A stretch of 47,933 nucleotides of DNA from Clostridia bacterium. GTDB lineage: Bacteria > Bacillota > Clostridia > Christensenellales > UBA1242. The translations under genes and the position numbers were made by a program. Positions 7,523 to 17,263 of this stretch are shown here, piece by piece (position 1 is the stretch's first letter; each line of letters starts with the position of its first letter). Location of the stretch: the NCBI GenBank assembly GCA_017619495.1, contig JAFZSF010000028.1, positions 1-47,933 on the forward strand, read 5' to 3'. The notes under the pieces were generated by a model, which saw only the letters and a list, made by a program, of their open reading frames with translations, did not search any database and had not been told where the DNA came from.

Positions 7523-10414
7523 TTAAAAGGATACCTCAATCAACGCTTTGTGTACAGTAGAATAAATATACGCGCGAACTTGATAATTTGGCACAGCTTG
7601 GGCATACAGGCGTAATTGTTCACGGTATTTGGCAACCAATTGCGCTTGGGGTAAGCGCGTCGTTTTGTAATCAACAATGATAGCGTTATGATCGCGTACC
7701 GCCAATAAATCCATAATTCCTTGCACAATAGTATGGTCTTGGGTGTACAAAAAAGGAATTTCGCGGTAGACCGTATACCCCGCTACTAAATCAGCGACAG
7801 CTTCCGGTAAGTCGCCGTATTGAACCTGACGGTGAAAAGCCGTACCAAACGCTTTACCACCAGCGTCGGCAAATTTAACCGGGGTAACATAATCTTGAAA
7901 GGGGTCTTCCGCCGTCGCTAACGCAGTAACACTTTGCTTAACCAAAGTTTCGGGCTGCCCCACCACCGGACAAGTCGGTACCGTAACCGTGGCGGTACTA
8001 CGGGCGACGGTTTGTGGAGACGAAAGTTCTATTTCGTCGTGTTCAATTACGCCTAACGGGTTAATCAATTGCATCATCGAATTCGGTTGAACTAAATAGC
8101 TGTTGCGTTTGCCGTCACCAATAATGACCATCTTCTTTTTGGCACGGGTTAATGCTACATATAATAAGCGAATCTTTTCCTGCACATTAAGTTCATCGTG
8201 GTATTTTTTGATACCCAAATGTAATACTGGACTTTTCAAAACATAGTTCTCGGTATCCACCGAAGAAATACAAACCCCCATTTTTTTATCGTAGACAACT
8301 TTTACATTGCTATGGTCATTATTTTGCGATGACCATAAATTACCCATATTGAACAAGATGACCATCGGAAATTCCAAACCTTTGGAATTATGAATGGTCA
8401 TTAAACGCACAGCGTTTTGGACGGCGGCGCCAACATTAACTTCCACTTTGACCAATTCATGTTCAATCAAGTATAAGTAACGCGCTACCGTATCGAAGTC
8501 ACGCGTGCTACGGATTGCAGTTAAAAATGCATTCACAACGGGCATTTCCAGCATGCCAAATTCGGTCGCTACTTGGGTCAATACTTCATAAGTTGCGGAA
8601 GTGCGTCCCAAGGTGCGATATTTAGTCAAAACTGCATCACTATGGGCGACCTTCTCCGTCAAGTCTGCGTCCAAACGCCCTAAACGGAAATGCGCTAATT
8701 CGTCAGGTGTAAAATGAAATAAATACTGTAAAACAATGTAACGCGCCATATCATTGGTCGGGTTCATCGCCGCAAACAAAAATTGATTTAATAAAACGAT
8801 TTCCGGTTCATTTAGGGCGTTAGTCTTACGGTCGATGACAGCGGTAATACCACGCTCACTTAAATATTTTTGCAATGCGACCAAATGCGTACCGGCTTCG
8901 GTCAAAACCACAATATCTTGCCACTGAAAGGTCGGACTGGCCGCCTTGATGTGTTGGTAAACTAATTCCATTTGGGCGGGTAATTTTTTGGCTGATTCAA
9001 TCACGACGGCAGCCTTCATCGCCGCAGGATCAGGCGCACCAATTTCAGTAAACTTATGGTAATCCATATAATGCGGAATCAGCGGTTGCATAACCTTGTT
9101 CACAAAATGTAAAATCGGGTCGGTACTACGGAAATTTTTTCCCAATAATAAAACGGGTACCAAGTTACCATCTTCATCTTTCAAACTTTCAAAGATTTCG
9201 GGTTCGCAAGCACGGAAGCCGTAAATACTTTGTTTAACATCGCCCACAATACAGAAAAATTTATCGTCACCTCTCAAAAGGTTAATAATCTTAAATTGTA
9301 CGGGGTTAGTATCCTGACCTTCATCAACGAAGATGTACTTAAACTGTGCCCTAATCGCGGTCAGGGCTTCCGGATTGGCCAAAACTTTCAGGGCGTACTT
9401 TTCCAAATCGCTAAAATCTAATTGTCTGGATTCCGCTTTTTTCGCTTGGTAAGCGCGGTCAAACGCTTGAACCAAAATCAATAACTGCTCCACCACTGCG
9501 CGTTCCGCCTTAATATCAGCGGTAATTTGAGCAACCGGGTATTTACAAATTTCAGGAATCACGCGACATACTTTATCGCGGAAATCTTCGCGTAATTTAC
9601 GGAAAGCATCGCTTTGTGTTTTTAATTCACCGTTCTTGGCATCAGGCACCGTTAATTCCAAGCGTCCAAACTCCGCATAAGTTTTAGCTGCCAAAATCTG
9701 ATTACATAAATCCACCAGCGTGTCTAACATTGGCGACAGCGTACCCGTTTCAAGGAAAAAAGTACGATACTTTTCCGCGGTATGATGATAATAATCAATT
9801 AACGCCTGAATCGCGGGGTTGCGGTCAACATCAGGTTCGTATGCCGTCAATGCCGTATTTTGTAGCCACGCAGTACGGTCTTCGCGAGTATCCAAAAAAT
9901 CTTGCAACGCAAAAACCACATCACGCAATTGATCTAGTTTACGACTGCTGGCGGTAAATAAATCCACGACCTTGGCAATCTGGGCGTATTGCTCTAAAAC
10001 TACTTGTTCAAAAATAGACGCTTTGATTTTTTCGCTTTCAATAGCGTCCATGACCACAAAACTGGGACTGACTTCGGCAATCGTAAACCATGCCCGCACA
10101 ATACTGGCGCAAAAACTATGAAATGTTCCGATAGTTGCCGCTTGCAATTCCGCTGGTTTAACTAAATCGCCCAACTGCTCTTTAAGTTTTTTACGCATGT
10201 CTTTGGCGGAAGCTTCGGTAAAAGTCAAAACTAACAATTGGTCTAAACGACTGCTCCCGTTGGCGATAATGTGCGCAATGCGTTGCATAATCGTAAAAGT
10301 TTTACCACTGCCCGCATTGGCAGAAACTTTGAACTTACGCGCGGAGGTCGCAATCACTTTTTGCTGTTCGACGGTGGGACTGACCACCCGTTTAGTTGGT
10401 ATGTTTTTAGGCAT
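7523..10414 (-). CDS. addA: ATP-dependent helicase/nuclease subunit A (AddA)
   Basis: UvrD-type helicase and nuclease of the AddAB double-strand break repair complex, the Bacillota counterpart of RecBCD. It has Walker A (ANAGSGKT, near residue 35), Walker B VDEGQDTN (the usual Y after DE is G), GDVKQSIYGFRACEP and motif VI LLYVALTRAKK. The C-terminal PD-(D/E)XK nuclease shows GIMDLL, IIVDYKTTRL and the following REQLRLYAQAV. At 963 aa it is shorter than the roughly 1200 aa usual for the family. The ATG at 10414 has AGGAGG 6 bases upstream and overlaps the end of addB by 8 bases. Confidence 0.96.
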   Translation of the reverse strand: MPKNIPTKRVVSPTVEQQKVIATSARKFKVSANAGSGKTFTIMQRIAHIIANGSSRLDQLLVLTFTEASAKDMRKKLKEQLGDLVKPAELQAATIGTFHSFCASIVRAWFTIAEVSPSFVVMDAIESEKIKASIFEQVVLEQYAQIAKVVDLFTASSRKLDQLRDVVFALQDFLDTREDRTAWLQNTALTAYEPDVDRNPAIQALIDYYHHTAEKYRTFFLETGTLSPMLDTLVDLCNQILAAKTYAEFGRLELTVPDAKNGELKTQSDAFRKLREDFRDKVCRVIPEICKYPVAQITADIKAERAVVEQLLILVQAFDRAYQAKKAESRQLDFSDLEKYALKVLANPEALTAIRAQFKYIFVDEGQDTNPVQFKIINLLRGDDKFFCIVGDVKQSIYGFRACEPEIFESLKDEDGNLVPVLLLGKNFRSTDPILHFVNKVMQPLIPHYMDYHKFTEIGAPDPAAMKAAVVIESAKKLPAQMELVYQHIKAASPTFQWQDIVVLTEAGTHLVALQKYLSERGITAVIDRKTNALNEPEIVLLNQFLFAAMNPTNDMARYIVLQYLFHFTPDELAHFRLGRLDADLTEKVAHSDAVLTKYRTLGRTSATYEVLTQVATEFGMLEMPVVNAFLTAIRSTRDFDTVARYLYLIEHELVKVEVNVGAAVQNAVRLMTIHNSKGLEFPMVILFNMGNLWSSQNNDHSNVKVVYDKKMGVCISSVDTENYVLKSPVLHLGIKKYHDELNVQEKIRLLYVALTRAKKKMVIIGDGKRNSYLVQPNSMMQLINPLGVIEHDEIELSSPQTVARSTATVTVPTCPVVGQPETLVKQSVTALATAEDPFQDYVTPVKFADAGGKAFGTAFHRQVQYGDLPEAVADLVAGYTVYREIPFLYTQDHTIVQGIMDLLAVRDHNAIIVDYKTTRLPQAQLVAKYREQLRLYAQAVPNYQVRAYIYSTVHKALIEVSF

Positions 10415-12968
10415 GGTCGTCCTCCTCAAAAATCTTATAAGTAATTTTTTTACCCGCTAATTGTTCATTACGACAATTAATGCCGGTTTGCGGACATAAA
10501 CCACGCAACGGACAAAATGAACAAGTATTTTTATGTACCGCTTGTGGCGTTATATCGCCCGCCAAGATATTGGCCACCGCTTGATTAACCAATTGTTTGG
10601 TGTGTTGGTTAATCCGGGCAATGGTTGTTTCAGAAAGTTTTGTCGCCGTTTTACCTAACAACGCCGGCGGGAAAAGGTCTTCATACTTTTCATCGTAAAA
10701 TCCTTGTAGTGCATAGGACTTTTTATCGGCAGCGTAACCACTTTTCAAAGGCAAATAGCCCGCCCCGGCAAAATGCGTGTGTTCATTGGTTAAAGCGTAA
10801 CTGTAAATGGGCAACTGTAATTTATTACCAAGGTAAAGACTATGTGCAACGCTGTCGACCTTGCCCGTTTTATAATCCAGCACCATAAAGGCGCGTTCGC
10901 CGTTGCCCAAATCAGCAAAATCAACACGGTCAATCCGCCCCGTTAAAGTCAAACTGTGTGCCAATGGGGCTTGCATAGTACATTCAACATCGGTGGCTAA
11001 ATGGAATTGACCCGTTTCAAAAATTGCACTTAGTTGTCCAATAATAAAACGCATTTCTTTTTCAATGTTTTTAGTTAACGGCGGGTAATCAAAATCCAAT
11101 TCGGCTTTACCGATGGCAATTGATTGTTCCAAGTTACCGTGTGCGGGGCCTGGTCCGAAGTAGGCTTGCAAAGCCGCGTGAATAGCAGAACCTACGGTGT
11201 TCGGGTCTAATTGATGCAACGGACGCGGATTAAGTTGTAACCCGTTTTGCCAAAAATTTAAGTACGGGCAAGTATAATACCGTTCAATCATGGTTGGTTT
11301 TACATGCTGTTTTGGGAAAAACAAATCACGCCCTACGGTGATGCGGGACTGGTCAAATTGGGGCCAACTAAAATTAACCGTCGGTGTATATGGTACCACC
11401 ACAAAATCTTCATGCGTCCCCGAAAAGGTAATTTGCTTAGTCGCCACCGTTGATAAAAGTTCGGCGCGACGATAATTGCGTTCGCGTTGCAAAGATGGCG
11501 TCGGCGTAATCTGCGTACCAACTAAATCAGCTTCCTGTAAAATATCATCATCGGATTGTGGTTGTGGAAAATTATCCGCCGTACAATTAGCAATAAACAG
11601 ATACTGCACACGGGTTGGCACCCAATCATTAACGGGTGCAATCAGTACGCGGTCAATGTATTGCGGGATATTGGAAACCTTAGTCGCACTACACAAAGTC
11701 CAATACAAAGTAATTAATTCGCGTAAAGTTAAGATCTGCTGTTGACACGCGGTGGCAATTTGATCCCAAATGGTTTGTAATTTTTCGTGCGTAGTTAACG
11801 CTTTTAATTGCGCACATAAAGCAACCAAATCTTTGGTAGCGGTTAATTTTTTCAGTGCGGGTATCATGCGCGCGCGTAAATCAGATGCCACAATTTGATT
11901 GTCCAAAGCAAAAACGGTGGTATCGTCAATACCGCTACAATGATTAAATAGGACTGCGAGTGTATTCGCGGCATCATCATTCACCAATAGTTCCAATAAA
12001 TCACGCAGATATTTGGCTTCGGGTAAAGTACTTAATTTCGTTCCCACATCGAGATTAACCGGTAAGTGGAACTTATCTGCAACTACCTGCCACACTGGCG
12101 CCAAAGTATCAAATTCGGTTAACAAAACTACAATTTCTTCGGGTGGTACGCCCTCAGTCAAAAGTTTAACGATTTTTTCAAGCACAATATGGGCTTCCCC
12201 GCGTTCAGTTTCATTGCGCACGGTCAAAGTTTGGGGATTAAACGGTGGCGTTTCAATGGTGTAATGGGGATAACTCGACAATTGCGCACTAAGTTCATCT
12301 TCACTGGCGGCAATGGTTACCGCTGGCGCGGACTGACACAAAGTGGACAAGACCTGCAAGCGTGCTGGTGATAGACTGGTAAAACCACAGACAAAAATTT
12401 GCGCATTTTGTACCACCGTACTCTTAGCGGCGTGAGTAGTTAAATACTCTAACATACCCGAAGCATCGGTACGCGGGGCCAGCACTTGACAATAAGCTTG
12501 GTAGATTAAATTAATATCATGGTACTTTTTTTTCGCCACAGCAGACACTGCTTGGTTTTCCAAACTGGCAAAGTTGACACAAGAACTGCGCATTTGGTTA
12601 AGCGTATTAAACATTTTTTCGGCAAAATCATAATGTCCCGCACTATTTTTGAACCAAGTCAATTGACCTTGAACTTGACGAATGGCCGTCCATAAGTGCA
12701 AAACCGCACTGGTTTTATCCAGAACTTCCACCGGAGTACTGTTAAAATTTAATTCATCAGCAACTAAACGGTACAACATAGAAAATGTAACCACACGCGT
12801 GTTTAATAAATGCGGTTGTTGTTGTAATAACCAGCGTTCGGCTTGCAAAGTAAAACGGTCCGGCACCAAAACTAAAACTGGCTGTAACAAAGGCTGTTCC
12901 GCCGCTTTACGCAAAACAAACTCATTCGTTGCTACGAAATTTCTTCCACGGTAAACAGTTACTTTCAC
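10407..12968 (-). CDS. addB: ATP-dependent nuclease subunit B (AddB)
   Basis: Second subunit of AddAB. The C-terminal nuclease is clear (GRIDRVD, MVLDYKTGK), and the four iron-sulfur cysteines are present: one in YTCPYLNFW and three in CSFCPLRGLC near the C-terminus. The N-terminal Walker A found in Bacillus AddB (G..GSGKT) is not present; the same place reads GRNFVATN, as in RexB-like subunits. A long open frame extends upstream, but the likely start is GTG at 12968 (or 12971), because the promoter TTGCGG-17-TATATT ends 7 bases before it. Length is about 853 aa. Confidence 0.92.
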   Translation of the reverse strand: MKVTVYRGRNFVATNEFVLRKAAEQPLLQPVLVLVPDRFTLQAERWLLQQQPHLLNTRVVTFSMLYRLVADELNFNSTPVEVLDKTSAVLHLWTAIRQVQGQLTWFKNSAGHYDFAEKMFNTLNQMRSSCVNFASLENQAVSAVAKKKYHDINLIYQAYCQVLAPRTDASGMLEYLTTHAAKSTVVQNAQIFVCGFTSLSPARLQVLSTLCQSAPAVTIAASEDELSAQLSSYPHYTIETPPFNPQTLTVRNETERGEAHIVLEKIVKLLTEGVPPEEIVVLLTEFDTLAPVWQVVADKFHLPVNLDVGTKLSTLPEAKYLRDLLELLVNDDAANTLAVLFNHCSGIDDTTVFALDNQIVASDLRARMIPALKKLTATKDLVALCAQLKALTTHEKLQTIWDQIATACQQQILTLRELITLYWTLCSATKVSNIPQYIDRVLIAPVNDWVPTRVQYLFIANCTADNFPQPQSDDDILQEADLVGTQITPTPSLQRERNYRRAELLSTVATKQITFSGTHEDFVVVPYTPTVNFSWPQFDQSRITVGRDLFFPKQHVKPTMIERYYTCPYLNFWQNGLQLNPRPLHQLDPNTVGSAIHAALQAYFGPGPAHGNLEQSIAIGKAELDFDYPPLTKNIEKEMRFIIGQLSAIFETGQFHLATDVECTMQAPLAHSLTLTGRIDRVDFADLGNGERAFMVLDYKTGKVDSVAHSLYLGNKLQLPIYSYALTNEHTHFAGAGYLPLKSGYAADKKSYALQGFYDEKYEDLFPPALLGKTATKLSETTIARINQHTKQLVNQAVANILAGDITPQAVHKNTCSFCPLRGLCPQTGINCRNEQLAGKKITYKIFEEDDHA

Positions 12969-12975
12969 CACTTTC

Positions 12976-13004
12976 AATATACCATTTTTATTACTTCCCC
13001 GCAA
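12976..13004 (-). promoter_or_regulatory. addB promoter, leaderless geometry
   Basis: -35 TTGCGG at 12999-13004, a 17-bp spacer and -10 TATATT at 12976-12981. The -10 ends 7 bases before the GTG at 12968. Confidence 0.65.
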
Positions 13005-13022
13005 CCGCGAACAAGAAACCAT

Positions 13023-13052
13023 TTGCACCACAGCCCTAACAACCATTAAAAT
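13023..13052 (+). promoter_or_regulatory. Promoter of the U32 peptidase-family gene
   Basis: -35 TTGCAC (13023-13028), an 18-bp spacer and -10 TAAAAT (13047-13052). The -10 ends 4 bases before ATG 13057 and 7 bases before the adjacent ATG 13060. Confidence 0.6.
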
Positions 13053-13056
13053 AGAA

Positions 13057-14220
13057 ATGATGAAACCAGCAATTGAACTTTTGGCACCCGCCGGCGATAT
13101 TACACGCGCCCGTATTGCTTTGGATTATGGTGCCGATGCAATTTATTTGGGTGGTAAAGATTTCAGTTTACGCGCCCACGCGATTAATTTTACGGACGAT
13201 GAAATGCGTCAAATCGTTGAATTAGCACACAGCCGCGGTAAAAAGGTTTATGTTACCGTCAATATTATCCCGCGTAACGACGACTTTGACCAGATAATTG
13301 CGTATGCAAAACGCTTACAAGCCTTAAAGATTGACGCGGTCATTGTCGCTGACTTAGGTGTGATTAAAGTGTTCCGCGATTACACGAACATTCCCGTACA
13401 TGTTTCGACCCAAGCCAATGTTACCAACCAGTACACCGCACTGGAATATGTCCGCATGGGGGCAACGCGCATTGTTTTGGCACGCGAACTCAGCATTACC
13501 GAAATTAAAACCATTTGTGATGCCGTCAAAGGTCAAGCCGAAATTGAAGTTTTTGTCCACGGCGCAATGTGTGTTTCTTACAGCGGGCGTTGTTTATTAT
13601 CGAATTACATGACCAATCGTCCTAGTAACCGCGGTGAATGTGCACATGCTTGTCGTTACAATTACGCCCTACAAGAAGCCAAACGCCCCAATGAATATTG
13701 GCCGATTGAAGAAGACGAACACGGTACTTACATCTTGAATAGTCGTGATTTATGTTTAATTAACCACTTAGACGAACTAGTTGCAGCTGGTGTTGCCAGT
13801 TTGAAAATTGAAGGTCGCGTCAAAAGCGCGTATTATGTAGCGGGTGTCGTTCATGCTTACCGCCAAGCGTTAGATGGTATTAAACGGGACTACTTAACCG
13901 AACTAGATAAAATTTCGCACCGCCCCTATACCCTTGGTTTTACCTTCGGGAAAGAGCCAACACAATATTATCCCGCTTCACGCGAGGAACAATCCTACGA
14001 ATTCATCGGTTTAGTTAACGGCGACACGACCATGATTTTGAAAAATAAAGTTCAAATGGGTGACACCTTGGAAATCTTGTCACCATATGCTGACGCTGAT
14101 GGAAAAACTTTTGTTTGGCAAGGTGCAGTACAAAACCAACCCGAAACGACAGTGACCGTGGTCGGTTGCCCCTATTCCTTACATATTAACGATATATTAA
14201 GGCGTCCAAAGCAGCAGTAA
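13057..14220 (+). CDS. trhP: U32 peptidase-family protein (TrhP/YrrO-like tRNA hydroxylation)
   Basis: The sequence matches the U32 family: ELLAPAGD at the start, VFVHGAMCVSYSGRC with RGECAHACR after it, then the EEDEHGTYILNSRDLC block and SLKIEGRVKS. The cysteines fit the conserved set used for cofactor or metal binding. Members of this subgroup (YrrO/TrhP in Bacillus and E. coli) are needed for prephenate-dependent 5-hydroxyuridine formation in tRNA; I infer that role, since U32 proteins have several functions. Two ATGs stand in tandem; 13060 fits the promoter spacing better. The 3' end overlaps the convergent holA by 35 bases. Confidence 0.88.
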   Translation: MMKPAIELLAPAGDITRARIALDYGADAIYLGGKDFSLRAHAINFTDDEMRQIVELAHSRGKKVYVTVNIIPRNDDFDQIIAYAKRLQALKIDAVIVADLGVIKVFRDYTNIPVHVSTQANVTNQYTALEYVRMGATRIVLARELSITEIKTICDAVKGQAEIEVFVHGAMCVSYSGRCLLSNYMTNRPSNRGECAHACRYNYALQEAKRPNEYWPIEEDEHGTYILNSRDLCLINHLDELVAAGVASLKIEGRVKSAYYVAGVVHAYRQALDGIKRDYLTELDKISHRPYTLGFTFGKEPTQYYPASREEQSYEFIGLVNGDTTMILKNKVQMGDTLEILSPYADADGKTFVWQGAVQNQPETTVTVVGCPYSLHINDILRRPKQQ

Positions 14221-15100
14221 CCGTTGTTTGTCCCGATTTAATTTGATATTCCAATTCCAAAATACGGGCGTAACAGGCTTTAACCGTCGTGGCTTGGGTA
14301 CCATAATCGCGCCGGCTGTATTTAATCGCATACGGGGAACAGCCTAACAGTTTACCCACGACATTAATATCTGCAGTACTGGCGGTCGCATAATAGGCAC
14401 GGCGGATTTGCGCCACTACCCCACCAAAAATGGCGTACTCGTTGGTATTGCTACTGGACAACCATGTCAATATCTTAGTGGCAGCGGTAACTTGATGTGC
14501 CAAAATAGCGGCACCTAATTCATAAATTTGAAAGTCTAATGTCTTGGTCAAATAAGGTTGTAAGTGTTCGACACCCCAAACTGGTACATCTTGGTAGTAC
14601 GCCAAAAACTTATTTAATTCATTATCAATCAAAGTGTAATAACCACCCGTAGCTTCGATCAAATACTGGGCAGCATCACGGGTGATTTGGTGGGGCGCGA
14701 TTTGTTTGGCAATTAACGGCACCAAAATTTCCGCTGGCATCGGATTGCAATTAACCGCAGTCGCATCTTTTATATTAACGGGTTTATCCTGGTAGCAAAT
14801 CAAGACCAAGGTATTACCCGCCACTGGATTTTTCAAATATTGGTTAATGCCCGACAAACTTGGTTTGTCACTTAATGTCGCCACCACTAAACGGGCAGTG
14901 GTAAAAAAAGAAGTGGTCGCCAAAGCCGTAACAATTTCATCGGTGGTAGCATCTTCGCCGTATTTGGTTAATTCCGCATCAGGCATAGCGGCTTGAATTA
15001 AAGCCACCGCTTTATTGATTAAAAAATAATCAGTGCCATACAGTACATACGCTGGTGCCACACTAGTTTTCAAACTGGCTTTCAACTGTGCAAAATCCAT
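14186..15100 (-). CDS. holA: DNA polymerase III delta subunit (clamp loader)
   Basis: Delta subunit opens the beta clamp during loading. The 304-aa length is near the family norm, and the N-terminus (APAYVLYGTDYFLINKAVALI) matches the HolA pattern of a degenerate AAA+ domain; the C-terminal helical part carries GGVVAQIRRAYYA. It follows comEC by 8 bases, the same order as comEC-yqeN (holA) in Bacillus, which supports the call. No clear Shine-Dalgarno is seen. A TAATAT overlaps the comEC stop 5 bases before the ATG, but no good -35 accompanies it. Confidence 0.9.
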   Translation of the reverse strand: MDFAQLKASLKTSVAPAYVLYGTDYFLINKAVALIQAAMPDAELTKYGEDATTDEIVTALATTSFFTTARLVVATLSDKPSLSGINQYLKNPVAGNTLVLICYQDKPVNIKDATAVNCNPMPAEILVPLIAKQIAPHQITRDAAQYLIEATGGYYTLIDNELNKFLAYYQDVPVWGVEHLQPYLTKTLDFQIYELGAAILAHQVTAATKILTWLSSSNTNEYAIFGGVVAQIRRAYYATASTADINVVGKLLGCSPYAIKYSRRDYGTQATTVKACYARILELEYQIKSGQTTVTAALDALIYR

Positions 15101-15108
15101 CTACCATA

Positions 15109-16272
15109 TTAAACCACAAGTAATACCAAATAACAAGTAAACAACACGGCCGCTAAGGAATATTTAACTTTAGGCTTTAAGAAAATAAAGCGCGACAGTA
15201 ACCAAGTCAAAATTAAATAAACACAAACTGCGGGTAAACTTTGGTGGAGCGGAATAATGGCCCAACTGATTTGACTAATTCCCGTAGCAACCCAACGCAC
15301 AAGATTTAACAACGGTTCAGCTAAATACAAAACCGCGCCACCGACGAAAGTAACAATCGCAAACAAGCCTAAATAGAAAGAGGCTACTAATAATGGCACT
15401 AAAACTATTTCAGAAACCAGACCAAACAGCGGTTCCCCGCCAAAGAAATAAACAAAGAACGGAAAACTTCCCAATATGATAGACAGATACATGGCCACTG
15501 ATTTAACTTGAATTTTACGGTAAATGGTATCGTACCACAAATAAATACCTAATACACAAGTAAATGATAATATAAATGACGCCGAAGCCAAAGCGTACGG
15601 ATAAATAATTAGAATAATGACTGCGGCCAAGGACAGCACCGATAACGGGTCAGCCACATATAAGTGCCGTTTCGCGATTGCATAAACTAAACACATAATA
15701 ACGGCACGCATTACGGCATATTGCCAACCGCATAAGTAACCATAAAATAGCAACAACGGCGCCACAATCCACAAATGTGCGCGTTGAGGTACATGACATA
15801 ATTTTAAAATTGCACTAACTACCCAATATAACAAGTCCACATGAAAACCAGAAACAGCCAACATGTGTGCCAAACCCGCCACTCGAAAACTGCTTAGTGT
15901 GTACCAAGTAAGCACACTTTTGTCACCAAACATCATGGCATACAAAATATTCGCATTGGTATTAGATAAAAACAGCGACAGATACCAACGCACATAACCT
16001 AACACAATACCGCGTAAACCAGCGTGCGGGTCGTAAGCATGACGATACGGATTTGATACGAAACAAGTGGTTAAAATGTAACTATAAAGCGCTGCGGCAC
16101 AAACCGCCATGGCAACAACTTTGAATTGATACGGCAATTTAGCAAACCACAAAATGAGAAATAAAACCAGCGCCACCATCAATGCTAACCAAACGGAAAG
16201 CATTGCCGCCCCCAGCGTCACAATTACAATGAGTGCCAAACAGACCAAGGGACGAAAATTACAAATTTTCAT
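15109..16272 (-). CDS. comEC: ComEC/Rec2-family competence protein, core domain only
   Basis: ComEC forms the inner-membrane channel for single-stranded DNA uptake. About ten hydrophobic helices and the family signature LAHMLAVSGFHV are present (near residue 130). At 387 aa it is about half the usual 700-800: the N-terminal OB-fold region is reduced, and the C-terminal metallo-beta-lactamase-like domain is absent. The ATG at 16272 lies one base after the stop of the upstream gene; an in-frame ATG at 16296 would overlap it by 23 bases. It is third in the recR operon. Confidence 0.87.
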   Translation of the reverse strand: MKICNFRPLVCLALIVIVTLGAAMLSVWLALMVALVLFLILWFAKLPYQFKVVAMAVCAAALYSYILTTCFVSNPYRHAYDPHAGLRGIVLGYVRWYLSLFLSNTNANILYAMMFGDKSVLTWYTLSSFRVAGLAHMLAVSGFHVDLLYWVVSAILKLCHVPQRAHLWIVAPLLLFYGYLCGWQYAVMRAVIMCLVYAIAKRHLYVADPLSVLSLAAVIILIIYPYALASASFILSFTCVLGIYLWYDTIYRKIQVKSVAMYLSIILGSFPFFVYFFGGEPLFGLVSEIVLVPLLVASFYLGLFAIVTFVGGAVLYLAEPLLNLVRWVATGISQISWAIIPLHQSLPAVCVYLILTWLLSRFIFLKPKVKYSLAAVLFTCYLVLLVV

Positions 16273-16273
16273 A

Positions 16274-17263
16274 TCAGCGCGACATTTCAGTCTCATCGGT
16301 GACTGTCGGTTGGTTTATAGTTGGAGTATTTTTTTGACTGGTTGGGCGGGCGCGGAACGCCGCTTTAATTTGTTGCAAATCTGACTTAATGTGATTAACT
16401 TTGGTTTTTGATGCAGTAACATTATCTTGCTTTTCAGCGGCCACAAATGTTTGTTTATCATCAATAATGGTGGGTGCCGCGGGTAAATCTTTTACCACCT
16501 CTTCTTCACTGGTTAAGTACGGGGTCATTTGTGGAGCGCGTACCGCGTAATACTTTTCAAAGTCGGCGCGTTTAGACGGATCAAGTGTACCAATCCCCGT
16601 ATGCTCTTGCGTACCAATGCGCGCTGACGCGTCTTTTGCCTTGGGCAACTTCAAAGGCTGGGTCAACCATTTTTCGTTTTTGGCGTTAATTTTCTGGTCG
16701 TATTCCACCAACAGTTTAGCCAAAGTTTCATCGTCTTTACCGTATTTGGCAAGAATCGCCACTTGGGCTTGGTAGTAATCTTCCTTACCGAGACGCACAA
16801 AGCGTTTATCCTCTTCCAATTCCTTTTGCCATTTTTTAATAATTTCGTCGTTTTTTAATTGCTTTTGAATTTTCTGTAAACTAGCCTGTGCAATGCGTTC
16901 ACATTCCTGTAATTGGCGCGCGCGTTGTTTAGCTTTAGCATCTTTCACCCGCACAAGGTAATCTAACTCCGCCCCTGTTTCGTCGTCGCCCCAAGTAAAC
17001 TCACCTAAATTAATCAAGGCACTATCTTGCACTAACCCGCCCACCGAACTCACGCTTTCACGCAAAAACAGTTGCCCGCGCTTTTCAATGTAACGGAACG
17101 CTTTACCGTCCAACTTAGGAATACTGACAAATTCGCGGACACCTAAGTTGGTTATTTGGTATTCATTTTTAATTTCGATTTTTTTCAAATTACGCAAAAT
17201 GCGTTTAGCCTCTTCGTCTTCATAAGCATACAACTGCGGTAAAAACTTCGGCGCAATGACCAT
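16274..17263 (-). CDS. Hypothetical protein with central coiled coil, 329 aa
   Basis: Not recognised. The N-terminal 110 residues look folded (mixed strands). A charged, probably coiled-coil region runs about residues 105-190 (KAKQRARQLQECERIAQ and onward), and the last 120 residues are low complexity. No signal peptide or membrane helix. The ATG overlaps the recR stop by one base (TGATG), with GAGGTG a few bases upstream, so translation is coupled to recR. Confidence 0.8.
   Translation of the reverse strand: MVIAPKFLPQLYAYEDEEAKRILRNLKKIEIKNEYQITNLGVREFVSIPKLDGKAFRYIEKRGQLFLRESVSSVGGLVQDSALINLGEFTWGDDETGAELDYLVRVKDAKAKQRARQLQECERIAQASLQKIQKQLKNDEIIKKWQKELEEDKRFVRLGKEDYYQAQVAILAKYGKDDETLAKLLVEYDQKINAKNEKWLTQPLKLPKAKDASARIGTQEHTGIGTLDPSKRADFEKYYAVRAPQMTPYLTSEEEVVKDLPAAPTIIDDKQTFVAAEKQDNVTASKTKVNHIKSDLQQIKAAFRARPTSQKNTPTINQPTVTDETEMSR

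Noticed and set aside
12969-13046. Upstream extension of addB to 13046
   Set aside because: Runs through the addB promoter and into the divergent gene's promoter; family N-terminus starts at KVTVYRGR.
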